From assembly GCF_002019635.1 (NCBI RefSeq), contig NZ_KV917371.1, forward strand, positions 1,656,001-1,720,000: a stretch of DNA of 64,000 bases. The letters are read 5' to 3'. Origin of the DNA: Metabacillus halosaccharovorans (GTDB lineage Bacteria; Bacillota; Bacilli; Bacillales; Bacillaceae). Of the stretch, positions 1 to 12,121 are shown piece by piece. The notes under the pieces were generated by a model, which had not been told where the DNA came from, did not search any database, and worked only from the letters and a program-made list of their open reading frames with translations. A program made the translations under genes and the position numbers. Positions within the stretch are counted from its first letter, which is position 1, and every line of letters starts with the position of its first letter.

Positions 1-604
1 AAAATTCTTCGTTTGAGTTGTTTTTTTTAACTAATAATCCTGCTTCCTCCATTAAGGATAAGGTAAATCCCCGCTTTTCTAAAAACTTTTTCACAAAGTC
101 CCAAGAATCTAAGGAGTATCCAATCTCAAACGTATCAATGATGTCTTTAGTAAATCCCCTGCTTAAAAGGTAGTCTAATGCGTGCTGACCTTCCTTTGTG
201 TTTACAAGTAAATGATGGTAGAATTTTTTTAACAGCTCATGAGCTTCGATCATTTTCTCTGAGTCTTTTGAAATTGTGGGTCCTGGCCCCTGCTCAAGTG
301 AAGGTATGCTTGGTAATTCAATATTAGCTTTGTCAGCGAGATGTTGCGCTGCTTCAATAAATGAATATCCTTCGTGCTGAATAAGAAATGAAAAAACATT
401 TCCACCAGCACCACAGCCAAAGCAATGAAAAATCTGTTTGTCTGCTGAAACTGAGAACGAAGGGGATTTCTCGCCATGAAACGGACAAAGTCCAAAGTAG
501 TTGCGTCCTTGTTTCTTCAATTGAACATATTCACTTATTACATCAACAATGTCAGAAGTTCTTTGTATTTTTTCGATTAATTCCTCGGGAATTCGATTTC
601 CCAT
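1..604 (-). CDS. dnaG: DNA primase DnaG (N-terminal part, cut by window edge)
   Basis: Primase makes RNA primers for Okazaki fragments with the replicative helicase. The gene begins at the ATG at 602-604 and its downstream part runs off the left edge, so only about 201 codons are visible. The reading frame starts [14 protein letters not shown] and carries the CHC2 zinc-binding domain with C40, H43, C61 and C64 (CPFH and CFGC), followed by the start of the catalytic core ([13 protein letters not shown], then [11 protein letters not shown]). A GGGG-type ribosome site precedes the ATG. In Bacillus this gene sits between yqxD and sigA; sigA would lie beyond the left edge. Confidence 0.97.
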   Translation of the reverse strand, partial: MGNRIPEELIEKIQRTSDIVDVISEYVQLKKQGRNYFGLCPFHGEKSPSFSVSADKQIFHCFGCGAGGNVFSFLIQHEGYSFIEAAQHLADKANIELPSIPSLEQGPGPTISKDSEKMIEAHELLKKFYHHLLVNTKEGQHALDYLLSRGFTKDIIDTFEIGYSLDSWDFVKKFLEKRGFTLSLMEEAGLLVKKNNSNEEF

Positions 605-636
605 GCTAACAACCCCGTATTACAGATATTCGATAT

Positions 637-1089
637 TTATTTAAGATCTCCTGCATGTTTCGACAAAATCTTTTCAAATGTTGTGATAAAATTCAAGGTA
701 TCTTCATCTGTAAATTTTTTCGGACCTTTTGTAAATTTACCACTACGTCTTTCTATAGCAGATAAATAACGAAACTGAAGAGCTGTATCAATATTTTCTT
801 CTGTATATTGCTTTCCCCTGGGTGTAATAAAACAAACGCCTTTTCGTATTAAAAGACCAGCTAATCCAATGTCTTGTGATATTACCATATCACTTCTGCT
901 GACATGGTTAACTATGTATAGATCTGCTTCTTCTTTACCTGTATCAACAAATACCCATTGTCTCCCATAGGTCTTATCAGAAGTGTGGTTATAGGAAGCT
1001 ACAAAAACAACATCCATTTCGTATTTGTTGGCAATTAGCATGATCTCTTTTTTTACAGGACAAGCATCAGCATCGACAAAAATCTTCAT
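637..1089 (-). CDS. yqxD: YaiI/YqxD family protein (UPF0178)
   Basis: A 150-residue protein of the YaiI/YqxD family, which has a PIN-like nuclease fold; its biochemical role is not established. The start MKIFVDADACPVKKEI and the later SQDIGLAGLLIRKG segment carry conserved acidic residues typical of the family. It lies just upstream of dnaG, as in B. subtilis where it heads the dnaG-sigA (macromolecular synthesis) operon, so it probably shares that operon's transcript. The length is normal for the family and nothing looks broken. The identification rests on family resemblance and position. Confidence 0.9.
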   Translation of the reverse strand: MKIFVDADACPVKKEIMLIANKYEMDVVFVASYNHTSDKTYGRQWVFVDTGKEEADLYIVNHVSRSDMVISQDIGLAGLLIRKGVCFITPRGKQYTEENIDTALQFRYLSAIERRSGKFTKGPKKFTDEDTLNFITTFEKILSKHAGDLK

Positions 1090-1412
1090 CGTTTTTTCGC
1101 CATAATTCTCTATTCTACATCACTCCGCAATTTCCTTCTACCTAATACACTTTTGTACTGAATACTATTCGTGAGAAAGACCTTAAATTCCTTTTTGTCG
1201 AAAATTATTTTATTTATTCTCTTGACAGTTTACAAATAATAGTTTATTCCCATATGTCAAGTTCTAAACCTAAAAAAAGTATTTTTATCACAATTTTTTA
1301 TTATAATACAAGTGTTTCTAAATTTCTATCATTTTTTCAACAAAATAATCGACTCACCTAATTGAGAAAAGGATGACCTACAAATCCCCTTTGTTATGCC
1401 ATCCTTTTAAAC
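1090..1412. other. Intergenic region between ppsR and yqxD
   Basis: There is no convincing gene in these 323 bases. The stretch is AT-rich and probably holds the promoter for yqxD-dnaG. One weak minus-strand candidate is TTGTAA, 17 bp, TAAAAT in the segment 1210-1240. The ppsR terminator hairpin lies at the right end. Confidence 0.5.
1360..1408 (-). terminator. Putative terminator of ccpN-ppsR
   Basis: Minus-strand stem AAAAGGATG pairs with CATCCTTTT around a long loop, directly after the ppsR stop. The T-tract is only four bases, so termination may be weak. Confidence 0.5.
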
Positions 1413-2228
1413 TCATCCATTTTGATTATTCATAAAGTTAGCGATTATATTAGCTGTTTCCTCAACTGCTTTGTTTGAGACATCAACCACTTTACAACCA
1501 ATTCTTTCCACTACCTTATCAAAATAGTTAAGTTCTTCTTTAATTCGATCTATGTTTGCATAAAAAGCTTCATCATTTAAGCCAAGAGATTTGAGCCGCT
1601 CTCTCCTAATATTATTTAACTTCTCCGGCATAATACGCAGCCCGATGCATTTTTGCGGTGAAACTTTGTACAATTCTTCTGGTGGCTCAACTTCTGGTAC
1701 AATCGGTACATTTGCTACCTTGAATCGTTTATGTGCTAAATATTGAGATAAAGGTGTTTTAGAAGTTCTTGATACACCTATTAATACGATATCTGCTTTT
1801 AAAATCCCTCTTGGGTCTCTTCCATCATCGTATTTTACAGCAAATTCAATAGCTTCAACCTTTTTAAAATAATCATCATCCAACTTTCTAACTCGTCCAG
1901 GCTCATACTTGGCCGTTATTCCATATGAAGTTTCCATTTTATCAATTAATGGTCCGATTATATCGTAATAAACTACTCCTTTTTTATTTGCCTCTTCAAT
2001 TAGATACTCTCTCAGCTCAGGGACAACAAGAGTGAAACATACTATTGCATTATCTTTCTTAGCTAAAGCAAGAACCTCCAGAATAGTTCCTTTATCTTCA
2101 ACATAAGGAATGCGCTTTATTTTTGTGTTTGATGAGACTCCATTAAATTGACTTGCTGCTGCTTTTACTACCAGCTCAGCTGTTTCACCAACAGAATCTG
2201 ATAAAACATAGATCAATTGATAATTCAT
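1413..2228 (-). CDS. ppsR: PEP synthetase regulatory protein (kinase/pyrophosphorylase, PpsR/YqfL)
   Basis: A DUF299-family bifunctional ADP-dependent kinase / Pi-dependent pyrophosphorylase. In Bacilli the partner downstream of ccpN (YqfL) is linked to control of gluconeogenesis. Visible features are the N-terminal [18 protein letters not shown], the P-loop-like [15 protein letters not shown], and the C-terminal [13 protein letters not shown]. Three ATGs occur within five codons; I chose the last (2226-2228, MNYQLIY) because it matches the family start and a GGGG ribosome site lies six bases upstream. The gene follows ccpN by 26 bp and is likely co-transcribed with it. Confidence 0.93.
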   Translation of the reverse strand: MNYQLIYVLSDSVGETAELVVKAAASQFNGVSSNTKIKRIPYVEDKGTILEVLALAKKDNAIVCFTLVVPELREYLIEEANKKGVVYYDIIGPLIDKMETSYGITAKYEPGRVRKLDDDYFKKVEAIEFAVKYDDGRDPRGILKADIVLIGVSRTSKTPLSQYLAHKRFKVANVPIVPEVEPPEELYKVSPQKCIGLRIMPEKLNNIRRERLKSLGLNDEAFYANIDRIKEELNYFDKVVERIGCKVVDVSNKAVEETANIIANFMNNQNG

Positions 2229-2254
2229 TTTCATCCCCATTTCTTATGCTATAT

Positions 2255-2884
2255 TTAGTCATTTAGGAAGCTAACCAAGATTTTCGTCATATTTGTTTTC
2301 GTAATTCTCCCGATTACCTCATAGCCCTTTTCAGTTTCTTTGACAACAGGTAATGCATCAATCTGTTTATCTATTAACACTTGTGCAACGTCAATAATGT
2401 AGTCATCAGGCTTGCACACCGTAATGTTTGGCATTCTTGTCATGATTATATTTACAGGAATAGATGTAAGTTCCTGCTTGCCAATACTCGTCCGCAAAAG
2501 ATCCTTACGGGAAAGCACGCCAACTAAAATAGATTGCTCATCAACAACAAACAACGTTCCTACATCTTCTAAAAACATCATGCAAATCGCATCATAGACT
2601 GATACATTGATACTGACGACTATTGGAATAGACTGATAATCCTTTACTTGAAGCTTTCTTAGCTGTTCTGTAAGCATATGAGTATTTGTTTTTCCTGTAA
2701 AATAATATCCTACTCTAGGTCTTGCCTCTAAGTAGCCAGACATTGTTAATATAGCTAAATCCGGGCGAAGTGTTGCTCTTGTTAAATTTAATTGATCAGC
2801 AATCTGCTCACCTGTTATTGGTCCATTTTCTTTAACAATTTCAACAATTTGCTCCTGCCTTTTATTCAGTTCTATTTTCCTCAC
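2255..2884 (-). CDS. ccpN: CcpN-type transcriptional repressor (HTH plus two CBS domains)
   Basis: In B. subtilis CcpN represses the gluconeogenic genes gapB and pckA on glycolytic carbon sources. This 209-residue protein has a winged helix-turn-helix at about residues 1-65 (ITGEQIADQLNLTRATLRPD) and two CBS domains, near 80-140 (with DVGTLFVVDEQ) and 145-205 (with IDALPVV). The nominal start is a GTG at 2882-2884, but the best ribosome site, AAGGCGGTGA, overlaps that GTG, so translation may really begin a few codons later (see findings). It is followed by ppsR, as in B. subtilis. The product is certain; the exact start is not. Confidence 0.95.
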   Translation of the reverse strand: MRKIELNKRQEQIVEIVKENGPITGEQIADQLNLTRATLRPDLAILTMSGYLEARPRVGYYFTGKTNTHMLTEQLRKLQVKDYQSIPIVVSINVSVYDAICMMFLEDVGTLFVVDEQSILVGVLSRKDLLRTSIGKQELTSIPVNIIMTRMPNITVCKPDDYIIDVAQVLIDKQIDALPVVKETEKGYEVIGRITKTNMTKILVSFLND

Positions 2885-3060
2885 CGCCTTGCATATTCAT
2901 TTTTAAACAGAAAATTTGTGGCACAAATGATTTATACTTGTTTGTTAATAAATTATATCTCAGTTTAAATATTATAGATTTCAGATTAAACAGAGCCTAA
3001 ACTAATTATATACTTTACACTGTTTTTGAAAAGGAATAAGTTTTAAATCTAAAGACTATA

Positions 3061-3092
3061 GAAAAAGGGCTGACGTCTTTGTCAGTCCCTAT
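3061..3092 (-). terminator. Terminator of glyQS
   Basis: Minus-strand hairpin AGGGACTGAC / GTCAGCCCT with one bulged base, followed by TTTTTC, 17 bases past the glyS stop. Confidence 0.85.
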
Positions 3093-3108
3093 TCATCTTG
3101 AATTTTAC

Positions 3109-5163
3109 TTACTTCACCAAAATAACATTCATTTTTGCGAATGATTCAATTAGTTGAGATAATTTATGCATTTGTGCCAATCGATTACGTTTTATTTCTT
3201 CATTATCTGACATAACCATCGTATGGTCAAAATATTCGTTGATGACAGGCTTTAAAGATGCCAGTGCTTTGTAAACATCCTCAGCATTGTTTAAAGAGTC
3301 TATTTTCATGTTTGTTTCTGTATAGGCATTAAATAATGCTGTTTCATAATCACTTTCAAAAAGCTCACTATTAATGTCGCTTTCCGTAGCCTTTTTCGCT
3401 ATGTTCATCACACGGGCAAGTGCCTCGATTGTTTCTTTGAAATCTGTATGAGATGAAACATCTTGAAGTACTTTTGCTCGAGCTACAATTGAATTAGCCT
3501 CTAGCACCGAAGATTCTAACACAGCATCATTTAAATCATAGCGGATTTTCTCTTCAGCCAAACGGTATTTTAATCGCAATTTAAAGAATGAAACTAACTC
3601 CCCAAACGCCTCTTTTGATTTCTTATCATCATATTGACTAAGCGCCAGTTCAAACAATTGCGATAAGCTAATTGTCCACTCTTTAGATAATAAAATTTGC
3701 AGAATTCCACTTGCTTGTCTTCTAAGAGCATAAGGATCCTGTGATCCGGTTGGAATCTTACCGATCGCAAAGAACCCTACGATTGTGTCCAACTTATCAG
3801 CCAGTGCAACGATTGCACCTACATTTGACTCCGGTGCAGCATCCTCTGCATGTCGTGGCATATAGTGCTCATTTATAGCAACCGATACTTCTTCTTTTTC
3901 TCCACTTAGACGTGCATATTTCTCCCCAATTTTCCCTTGAAGTTCAGGAAATTCATAAACCATATGAGTAACTAAATCGAATTTACAGATTGATGCGGCC
4001 CGTTCAACATTTCCTTTTTCATCATTTTGCAATTGCACCATATCTGCTAATTGTTTAGACAGATTAACTATTCGGTTAACCTTTTCTCCCAAAGTTCCTA
4101 GCTCTTCATGGAATACGATTTTGTCCAGTTTTTTCACAGCATCCTCTATCTTAAGCTTTTGATCTTCCTGATAGAAGAAATTTGCATCAGATAATCTTGC
4201 ACGTAATACTTTTTCGTTTCCTCTTGCTACATTTTCTAAATGGTTTTGATCTCCATTTCTTACTGTAACAAAAAATGGCTGAAGTTGTCCTTCATTATTT
4301 CGCACCGGGAAGTAACGCTGATGTTCCTTCATTGTTGTTACAAGCACTTCATCAGGTAAAGAAAGATACTCTTGTTCAAACGTCCCATAAAGTGCGGTTG
4401 GGTACTCAACAAGATTATTCACTTCTTCTAGAAGTTCTTCATCCACTGGGATTACCCAATTTTTTTCGTTTTCTAAATCAACCAATTGTTGACTAATCGC
4501 TTCTTTTCGTTTGACAGGATCAGCGATCACAAATTGCTCTAACAAAGCAGCTTCATATAGTGAAGGAGAGGCAATCTCTACCTTATTTCCGAGAAAACGA
4601 TGTCCATATGTAAATGAATCTGTTTTAGCACCGGCAATTTCAAATGGAATAACATCTTGACCAAAGAGTGCAACTAACCATTTAATTGGACGAATATACC
4701 GTAATTCTTGGCTTCCCCAACGCATATTTTTAGGGAAAGTAAGACCTGTGATTAATTCACGTGTTTCTAACAGTAAATCTTTTGCTTCTTGCCCTTTAAC
4801 AAATTTTTGGACATGAACATATTCAACACCATTGATTTCTTTAAAATAGATATCTTCAACAGATGCACCTTGTCCTTTTGTAAAACCAATTGCAGCTTTT
4901 GACCAATTTCCATTTTCATCGAGCGCTATTTTTTTCGCAGGACCCTTTGCTTCTTCCTCAATATCCGGTTGCTTTTCAAAAACATCCTTTACAAGAACAG
5001 CCAATCTTCTTGGAGTTGCATATGTTTTTACTTCTCCATGAGATAACTGCTTTTCTTCAAGCCATTTTGTAAGCTTTTCAGCAAATTGGTTCATCGCAGG
5101 TGTTACATAATGGGCTGGTACTTCTTCTAAGCCAATTTCTAGTAATAAGTCTTTTTTACTCAT
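3109..5163 (-). CDS. glyS: Glycyl-tRNA synthetase beta subunit
   Basis: The 684-residue beta chain of the bacterial alpha2-beta2 glycyl-tRNA synthetase, which charges tRNA-Gly in the cytoplasm with GlyQ. The start [20 protein letters not shown] and the motif [14 protein letters not shown] near the C-terminus (an anticodon-binding region) are typical. The length matches the family. The gene overlaps the end of glyQ by 8 bp, which points to translational coupling, and the pair shares the T-box-controlled transcript that starts upstream of glyQ. No anomaly was seen. Confidence 0.97.
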   Translation of the reverse strand: MSKKDLLLEIGLEEVPAHYVTPAMNQFAEKLTKWLEEKQLSHGEVKTYATPRRLAVLVKDVFEKQPDIEEEAKGPAKKIALDENGNWSKAAIGFTKGQGASVEDIYFKEINGVEYVHVQKFVKGQEAKDLLLETRELITGLTFPKNMRWGSQELRYIRPIKWLVALFGQDVIPFEIAGAKTDSFTYGHRFLGNKVEIASPSLYEAALLEQFVIADPVKRKEAISQQLVDLENEKNWVIPVDEELLEEVNNLVEYPTALYGTFEQEYLSLPDEVLVTTMKEHQRYFPVRNNEGQLQPFFVTVRNGDQNHLENVARGNEKVLRARLSDANFFYQEDQKLKIEDAVKKLDKIVFHEELGTLGEKVNRIVNLSKQLADMVQLQNDEKGNVERAASICKFDLVTHMVYEFPELQGKIGEKYARLSGEKEEVSVAINEHYMPRHAEDAAPESNVGAIVALADKLDTIVGFFAIGKIPTGSQDPYALRRQASGILQILLSKEWTISLSQLFELALSQYDDKKSKEAFGELVSFFKLRLKYRLAEEKIRYDLNDAVLESSVLEANSIVARAKVLQDVSSHTDFKETIEALARVMNIAKKATESDINSELFESDYETALFNAYTETNMKIDSLNNAEDVYKALASLKPVINEYFDHTMVMSDNEEIKRNRLAQMHKLSQLIESFAKMNVILVK

Positions 5164-6043
5164 GTTCTTTTCCTCCTTCCTGTAACATTGGGAAGCCTAA
5201 TTTTTCACGCTCATCATAAAATGTTTTTGCTACTTTTCTAGCTAAGTTTCGAACACGACCAATATAGCCTGTTCTTTCTGTAACCGAAATTGCTCCTTTT
5301 GCATCAAGTAGGTTAAAGGTATGTGAGCATTTTAATACATAATCATAGGCAGGGTGCACAAGACCTTCGTCCATTTGTCTCATTGCTTCTTTTTCATAAA
5401 TCGAGAACAATTCAAATAACATATCAGTATTAGATGTTTCAAATGTATACTTTGAATGTTCATATTCCGGCATTAGGAAAATATCGCGTATTGTATATCC
5501 ATCTGTCCATTCCAGATCAAAGACATTTTCTTTATCTTGAATATATGACGCTAGTCTTTCGATACCATATGTTATTTCTGCTGATACCGGCTTACATTCT
5601 AAGCCGCCAACTTGTTGGAAATAAGTGAATTGTGTAATTTCCATCCCATCAAGCCATACTTCCCAGCCAAGGCCTGCACAACCTAGAGAAGGATTTTCCC
5701 AGTTATCTTCAACAAATCGTATATCATGCTCCAAAGGATTGATACCCAAGGCACGTAATGAATCTAAATATAACTCTTGTATATTGTCTGGTGAAGGCTT
5801 CATAATAACTTGAAATTGATGATGCTGATAAAGTCGGTTAGGATTTTCCCCATAACGGCCATCTGCAGGTCTTCTGGATGGTTCTACATAAGCAACCTTC
5901 CATGGTTCTGGTCCTATACTTTTTAAAAAAGTATAGGGACTCATTGTTCCTGCACCTTTCTCAGTATCATACGCCTGCATAAGCACACACCCTTGATCAG
6001 ACCAGTGCTTTTGAAGAGTTAATATCATGTTTTGAATATTCAT
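5156..6043 (-). CDS. glyQ: Glycyl-tRNA synthetase alpha subunit
   Basis: The catalytic class II alpha subunit, which activates glycine and works with GlyS. Family motifs include [20 protein letters not shown] near the N-terminus, [20 protein letters not shown] and [19 protein letters not shown]. An in-frame TTG lies two codons upstream, but the ATG at 6041-6043 has a GGAGG nine bases ahead and matches the usual MNIQ start, so I used it. That gives 295 residues, normal for the family. A glycine T-box and a SigA-type promoter lie immediately upstream. Confidence 0.97.
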   Translation of the reverse strand: MNIQNMILTLQKHWSDQGCVLMQAYDTEKGAGTMSPYTFLKSIGPEPWKVAYVEPSRRPADGRYGENPNRLYQHHQFQVIMKPSPDNIQELYLDSLRALGINPLEHDIRFVEDNWENPSLGCAGLGWEVWLDGMEITQFTYFQQVGGLECKPVSAEITYGIERLASYIQDKENVFDLEWTDGYTIRDIFLMPEYEHSKYTFETSNTDMLFELFSIYEKEAMRQMDEGLVHPAYDYVLKCSHTFNLLDAKGAISVTERTGYIGRVRNLARKVAKTFYDEREKLGFPMLQEGGKEHE

Positions 6044-6087
6044 ATCCAAACACCTCCGTGAATAATAAATAATCTCTGACTAAAGAC

Positions 6088-6312
6088 AAAACAAAAAGCT
6101 CTCATCCCTATGTCAGATTATTGACATAGGGACGAGAGCTAACCCGCGGTTCCACCCTAATTGCTTATATGTATAAGCCACTTTAGAAGAATTTGCTCCG
6201 GAATGCCTTTCCTTACGATTCAATCCTTAGCTTTCACCATCCTAAGGTCGCTTTCATTTGAGTCTTTCGCAAGTACTTCTTTCCATCTACACAAAATGTT
6301 AAATTATAATTG
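6088..6312 (-). promoter_or_regulatory. T-box riboswitch leader of glyQS (glycine)
   Basis: The minus strand carries the canonical T-box AGGGTGGAACCGCG at 6145-6158. It is followed by a terminator whose stem AGCTCTCGTCCCTATGTCA / TGACATAGGGATGAGAGCT (6097-6140, one mismatch-type pair) is followed by TTTTTGTTTT. Stem I lies upstream, with CCTTAGGATGG..CTAAGG distal. Uncharged tRNA-Gly should favour the antiterminator. A GGC at 6205-6207 (AAAGGCATTCC) is my inferred specifier codon. Confidence 0.95.
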
Positions 6313-6313
6313 C

Positions 6314-6342
6314 ATCTTAATCGAAATTTTGAAGGATGTCAA
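6314..6342 (-). promoter_or_regulatory. SigA-type promoter of glyQS
   Basis: TTGACA (6337-6342), a 17-bp spacer, and TAAGAT (6314-6319), read on the minus strand. It lies just before the T-box leader and 7 bp past the recO stop. Confidence 0.85.
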
Positions 6343-6348
6343 TATCCC

Positions 6349-7104
6349 CTATTTAAGCTTTCCCTTTAATGAGTCTAATTGATCAAGAAATCTTTTAGAC
6401 TTAATTGTTAAGCCGGAATACTCTTGATAATACGCATCAATAACTAACTTTAGTTCGTTTTTTGTTTCTTGCTTTACTGAAATATTACCCAGTCTATTTA
6501 AATCAAAATAAAAGAACAGTCGAAGAAGCTTTCCTGTCATAGGAGTAATTTTTATACGATATGGGTCAACTTCGAAGCATCTGTGACATAGGAAGCCACC
6601 TTCTCTGATCGAAAAATGAAAAGTACCATCTTTTTGCCCGCAATTTGTACAACAATCAAGTTGAGGGTGAAGTCCTAATACAGGAAGCATTTTCATTTCA
6701 AAGATATAAAGTAATATGTCCGGATCTACATCTTCATCTAAATAGGTAAAAGTTTGCATTAATAACTCAAATAGAAATGGATTTCTTTCCAGATTTTCTG
6801 TACTCTTGTCCAACAATTCTGCAATATATGAGGCATATGCTGTAAGAAAAATATCTTCTCTAATACCCCTTAAAGACTGTATAGTCTCTCCTTGCTGGAG
6901 ACTTCCTAATCCACTGGATTTTTGAAATAAAAAGGAGCCATAAGTAAAAAGCTGGGTGATAGACGTAAGGCGACTACTTGGTTTCTTTGCGCCTCTTGCC
7001 ATAACCCCAACTTTTCCTAGTTCTCTTGTATATAGTGTAATAATTTTGTTTGTTTCACCGTAATCAGTTGATCGGATCACAATTCCTTCACATTTTTGTA
7101 GCAA
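6349..7104 (-). CDS. recO: DNA repair protein RecO
   Basis: RecO works in RecFOR-dependent loading of RecA at single-strand gaps. The protein shows the N-terminal OB-fold region ([20 protein letters not shown], then [15 protein letters not shown]) and the zinc-binding CTNCG and CHRC cysteines in the C-terminal half, ending [18 protein letters not shown] four codons upstream is in frame but lies inside the ribosome site AAAGGTGAGG; the TTG at 7102-7104 gives the family start MLQKCEGIV and correct spacing, so I chose it. That gives 251 residues. yqzL lies just upstream. Confidence 0.94.
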   Translation of the reverse strand: MLQKCEGIVIRSTDYGETNKIITLYTRELGKVGVMARGAKKPSSRLTSITQLFTYGSFLFQKSSGLGSLQQGETIQSLRGIREDIFLTAYASYIAELLDKSTENLERNPFLFELLMQTFTYLDEDVDPDILLYIFEMKMLPVLGLHPQLDCCTNCGQKDGTFHFSIREGGFLCHRCFEVDPYRIKITPMTGKLLRLFFYFDLNRLGNISVKQETKNELKLVIDAYYQEYSGLTIKSKRFLDQLDSLKGKLK

Positions 7105-7137
7105 AATATCCCTCACCTTTCAAAGGTTCAGGCAAGA

Positions 7138-7281
7138 TCAGGAAATTGGAAAATCTAATTCAGCTAGTTCATCTTCTTGAGAATCGGGTCCTTCATCATT
7201 CTCCTTTTCCAGTTCCTTAAAAAGAAGATACGTATCAATGCTACCTGTTTGCGAAAAAACTTTCCAGGTAAAATCCAACAT
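7138..7281 (-). CDS. yqzL: Small YqzL-family protein
   Basis: A 47-residue ORF (MLDFTWKVFSQTGSIDTYLL ... LAELDFPIS) between era and recO, with the ribosome site AAAGGTGGGG upstream of its ATG. It matches the small YqzL family found at this place in Bacillus genomes. The C-terminal half is very acidic and I see no membrane segment. The function is unknown; its fixed location beside recO suggests only co-transcription. Confidence 0.88.
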   Translation of the reverse strand: MLDFTWKVFSQTGSIDTYLLFKELEKENDEGPDSQEDELAELDFPIS

Positions 7282-7410
7282 ATAAACCCCACCTTTCAGT
7301 TGTTAAGACTAGCAAGCATCATTCCAATTTCTTTATCGTTATCTTGACCTTTTCTTCTACTTTTCATGTTAAACAATTTTTGCTAAATCTTAAGATGAAT
7401 ATTATCTTTT

Positions 7411-8773
<1,363 letters not shown>

Positions 8774-8896
8774 TCACAGTAATTTCACGCCTAATTCTGC
8801 ATTTGTAATTTAATTGTAAGAATTTTCGAAAATTAATTAAAATAGACTAAAAATGATGTTCGAACTCCTTACAAGTCTCTTGAAAACACTTTTGTT

Positions 8897-9280
8897 TTAT
8901 GAGGCAAAAAGGTGATTGGTAATCAGGATTATTCCAATTATAAATGAAAGAATCGCGTAAACCAAAACAGCCCCTGCCGCTGCATCCTTAGCAGCTTTAG
9001 CTAACGGATGCTTTTCACTTGTTATCATATCGACAACACGCTCTATCGCAGTATTAATCAGTTCAAGTGCCAGCATACCACCGATTAAAAACAGGACAAT
9101 CATCCATTCGATGATTGAAAAACGTAATACCATGCCGGTTATAAACATAATAATTGATATGGCAACATGTATTTGAAAGTTTCGTTCAGATTTAAATGTG
9201 GATACAATTCCATTCCAGGCATATTGGAAACTCTTATAAAAACGTACCCATTCAGAATTCTTCGGTTCTTTTGAGTCCAT
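8897..9280 (-). CDS. dgkA: Undecaprenol kinase (DgkA family)
   Basis: A small integral membrane kinase. In Gram-positive bacteria this DgkA homologue phosphorylates undecaprenol, feeding the lipid carrier for cell wall synthesis. The 127-residue protein has three predicted membrane helices (about 40-57, 62-80 and 105-125). The family signature [19 protein letters not shown] is followed by [16 protein letters not shown]. It overlaps the 3' end of ybeY by 29 bp, an unusually long overlap, so the true start could be slightly internal, although the start MDSKEP resembles that of the B. subtilis protein. Confidence 0.95.
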   Translation of the reverse strand: MDSKEPKNSEWVRFYKSFQYAWNGIVSTFKSERNFQIHVAISIIMFITGMVLRFSIIEWMIVLFLIGGMLALELINTAIERVVDMITSEKHPLAKAAKDAAAGAVLVYAILSFIIGIILITNHLFAS

Positions 9281-9734
9281 AATTATTTAATATTTCCTTT
9301 TGTTTTGTAAACATCACTTTTTCCTCAGAATCTGTCATATGATCATACCCTAGTAAATGTAATAAGCCATGTACTGATAAAAAGCCCAGCTCTCTCATGA
9401 AAGAATGACCATATTCTTCTGCCTGCTCTCTTGCTCTTGGAATTGAAATAATAATATCGCCAAGCACACGGGGCTGATCACCCCCTACTATTTCTAGTTC
9501 TCCCTCACTCATCTCTTCAAGAGCAAATGAAATAACATCTGTTGGTTGATCTTTATCCCGGTATTCACGATTGACTTCTTGTATACGTTCATTTGTTACA
9601 AATGTGACCGACAGCTCTGCACCTTCAGAAACGTCTTCCACATCAGCAGCAAATTGAAGAAGCTCTTCAACAGTCCTTATTTGTTCCTCTGTTAATTCAT
9701 TTGTTTCATCATGACTGTCAATTGATAGTCTCAT
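9252..9734 (-). CDS. ybeY: Endoribonuclease YbeY
   Basis: A metal-dependent RNase involved in 16S rRNA 3'-end maturation and ribosome quality control. The 160-residue protein has the UPF0054 HxxxHxxxxxH zinc site at H122, H126 and H132 ([12 protein letters not shown]), preceded by PTDVISFAL and LGDIIIS. The ATG at 9732-9734 overlaps the pgpH stop by one base (TAATG) and has the ribosome site AAGGTGA, so it is coupled to pgpH. The order pgpH-ybeY-dgkA-cdd-era is conserved in Bacilli. Confidence 0.96.
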   Translation of the reverse strand: MRLSIDSHDETNELTEEQIRTVEELLQFAADVEDVSEGAELSVTFVTNERIQEVNREYRDKDQPTDVISFALEEMSEGELEIVGGDQPRVLGDIIISIPRAREQAEEYGHSFMRELGFLSVHGLLHLLGYDHMTDSEEKVMFTKQKEILNNYGLKRTEEF

Positions 9735-11890
9735 TATTTCACCTTCTGTTTTTTAGTTAATTCGGGATACTCAATCCGCGAATGGAAAATCCCTTTTAAA
9801 GATTCGCAAAATGATTTGGCGATAATATCTAATTCTTTTAATGTGATATCACATTCATCTAATTGATGATCTTGTAATCGATCAGAAATAATCGATCTGA
9901 CCAATTTTTCAATTTTCTCTGGTGAAGGGTTTGCCATAGAACGTACTGCAGCCTCTACACTGTCCGCGATTGAAATAATGGCAATTTCCTTTGTTTGCGG
10001 CTTAGGTCCTGGATAGCGAAACTCTTCTTCATAAATTGAATCATTTGATTGTTTAGCTTGATGATAAAAGTATTTTAAAAGTGTTGTGCCATGATGCTGC
10101 TCGGCAATATCGATAAACTCTTTCGGCATTTTATGCTTTCTTAACATTTCAACACCATCGGTTACATGAGCAATGATAATATTCTTACTAAGTTGTGCTG
10201 ACAGTTTGTTATGTGGATTCTCAATATTCATTTGATTTTCTATAAAATACTGAGGCCGCTTTGTCTTCCCTATATCATGATAGTATGCGGCAACTCTTGC
10301 AAGTAATCCATTTGCCCCAATGGCTTCACATGCTGATTCACTCAAATTGGCGACCATTACACTGTGGTGGTATGTACCAGGTGTTTCCGTGAGAATTTTT
10401 CTAAGTAACGGATGATTCGGATTTGATAACTCAATTAATTTCATTGTTGATAAAATACCAAACCCTGTTTCAAAAAATGGCATGAAACCTATTGTTAAAA
10501 CAGAAGACACAAGCCCAGATACGCACGCCATAATAAAATAGGAGCTTATTTCAACATTTGAGTAGCCGCCGTTTCTGATTAACATAATCGCTGTTAAAGC
10601 AAGGATATTAACACCGGCAACAAATAAACCTGCCTGCAGGATTTTTGAACGAAGATTGTGTTCTCCTAAAAATAATACTGCTGCCAAACATCCAAAAAGA
10701 TAGTAAATTCCAACTGAAAAGTTAAAACTTCCTGTTACACCTTCATTAAAAATAACACTTCCGCAAACTGCAAAAATCATACTTGTCCATATAGCTAGTC
10801 GCTCATTTAACAATAATTTAACCAGCATGACTCCCATTGCAACCGGCACAATATAGCCAATATGCGTATAATCAATTTTCTGAAACAAGCTAATGATCTT
10901 CATTAGAAGAATTGTAATTGCAAATATCAAACAATATAATAACAAAAAATTATGCTTTTTAGAAATGGGACTATCTTTCTTCTCAAAGAAATACACAACG
11001 CCTGATATTATCAGGAGCACAAATATCCCGAGTCCTAAAAAGGGTTTCATGGATTGTTGATCATCCAGCAAACCAACCAGGCCTAACTTTCTGTAAATTT
11101 CGCGATTAATCAGCTCATTTTCTTCAACAAGTATTTGCCCCTGTTTAATTTGGGCTTCTTTTACGCCGTCAATGGCTAACTGCCGCTGTTCTTCAGTTGC
11201 GGTTAAATCAAATACATAGTTTGGTGTAATGGCGAAACGGGCTAAAAATATGGCAGAATCCATTATTTCAGTTCGCATTGACGTGTATTGCAGTTCTTCC
11301 TCGACCTGTTTTTTTGCTTCTGTCAGCTGAACAATAGGAATTTCTTTGCTCATGACATTGTTTACAACTGTTACAACAGCGTCCTTTGCCAAAACAACTT
11401 CATCATCCGTAGTTTCTAGTAATGGAAGAAATGTTTCACCAGGAATTTTTTTATTAATCGAAGGTGTTAGTTTTTCTTGTACTTTTTCAACTTGTTCCTC
11501 CACAGTTGGTTTTGCAGAATCTGAATTTGCAGCCTCTTCTTTTCGCACTTCAATAACTGTGTCAAAAATTGAAGAAATTAAATCTACTTGTTTTTCAGTT
11601 ATTTCTTTTTTCAAAACATATTGATCTTCTACAGAATCATACGCTTCTTGGCGTTTCCGCTCTGTTTCTACCTTATCCTCGACAGTTGCTGGAGCATATA
11701 TCGTTTCATCAGAAACAGTAAAAAGCTCAATATCAAGCGTTTCAGGCTTTACATTACTATATAGGGCAACAAATATTACGACAGCTAATATTGCATATAA
11801 AAAAACATATAAAAATCGATATTCTTTAAATTTCTCTACTATTCTATTCGTTTTTTTCACTTCTTTTGAGTTAGGTTTTTTCTTTTTCAA
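9734..11890 (-). CDS. pgpH: Seven-TM HD-domain c-di-AMP phosphodiesterase PgpH
   Basis: A membrane HD hydrolase that degrades the second messenger c-di-AMP to pApA. The 718-residue protein has a short basic cytoplasmic start, a first membrane helix at about residues 27-45, a large extracellular 7TMR-HDED domain, a cluster of membrane helices at about 280-480, and a cytoplasmic HD domain. HD-domain motifs include [28 protein letters not shown] and [14 protein letters not shown]. The length is normal. It sits downstream of phoH and overlaps ybeY by one base. Confidence 0.96.
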   Translation of the reverse strand: MKKKKPNSKEVKKTNRIVEKFKEYRFLYVFLYAILAVVIFVALYSNVKPETLDIELFTVSDETIYAPATVEDKVETERKRQEAYDSVEDQYVLKKEITEKQVDLISSIFDTVIEVRKEEAANSDSAKPTVEEQVEKVQEKLTPSINKKIPGETFLPLLETTDDEVVLAKDAVVTVVNNVMSKEIPIVQLTEAKKQVEEELQYTSMRTEIMDSAIFLARFAITPNYVFDLTATEEQRQLAIDGVKEAQIKQGQILVEENELINREIYRKLGLVGLLDDQQSMKPFLGLGIFVLLIISGVVYFFEKKDSPISKKHNFLLLYCLIFAITILLMKIISLFQKIDYTHIGYIVPVAMGVMLVKLLLNERLAIWTSMIFAVCGSVIFNEGVTGSFNFSVGIYYLFGCLAAVLFLGEHNLRSKILQAGLFVAGVNILALTAIMLIRNGGYSNVEISSYFIMACVSGLVSSVLTIGFMPFFETGFGILSTMKLIELSNPNHPLLRKILTETPGTYHHSVMVANLSESACEAIGANGLLARVAAYYHDIGKTKRPQYFIENQMNIENPHNKLSAQLSKNIIIAHVTDGVEMLRKHKMPKEFIDIAEQHHGTTLLKYFYHQAKQSNDSIYEEEFRYPGPKPQTKEIAIISIADSVEAAVRSMANPSPEKIEKLVRSIISDRLQDHQLDECDITLKELDIIAKSFCESLKGIFHSRIEYPELTKKQKVK

Positions 11891-12081
11891 CTTTGCACCA
11901 CCCTCTAAACACCTTCAAACGAAAGGCTTTTTTTACCGTTCTTCTTCCATTATTCAATTTTATCGAAAAATGTTCAACTATTAAGACAAAATATGACAAA
12001 AAAAGCTCTTTTTGCAAGCACTTTCATTTATACTCACCAATTAAATAAATATAGTTCTCTAGCTATTTTTGACACCGATCT

Positions 12082-12121
12082 GCGAAAAAGAAAGTGACCC
12101 GTTTCAAACTTCCCGGGTCAC
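12082..12121 (-). terminator. Terminator after phoH
   Basis: Minus-strand stem GTGACCCG / CGGGTCAC (12114-12121 with 12094-12101) followed by TTTCTTTTTC. The stem overlaps the phoH stop codon. Confidence 0.85.

Noticed and set aside
1222-1250. Plus-strand TTGACA as a promoter
   Set aside because: No acceptable -10 lies at 16-18 bp and no plus-strand gene follows; it faces into yqxD's upstream region.
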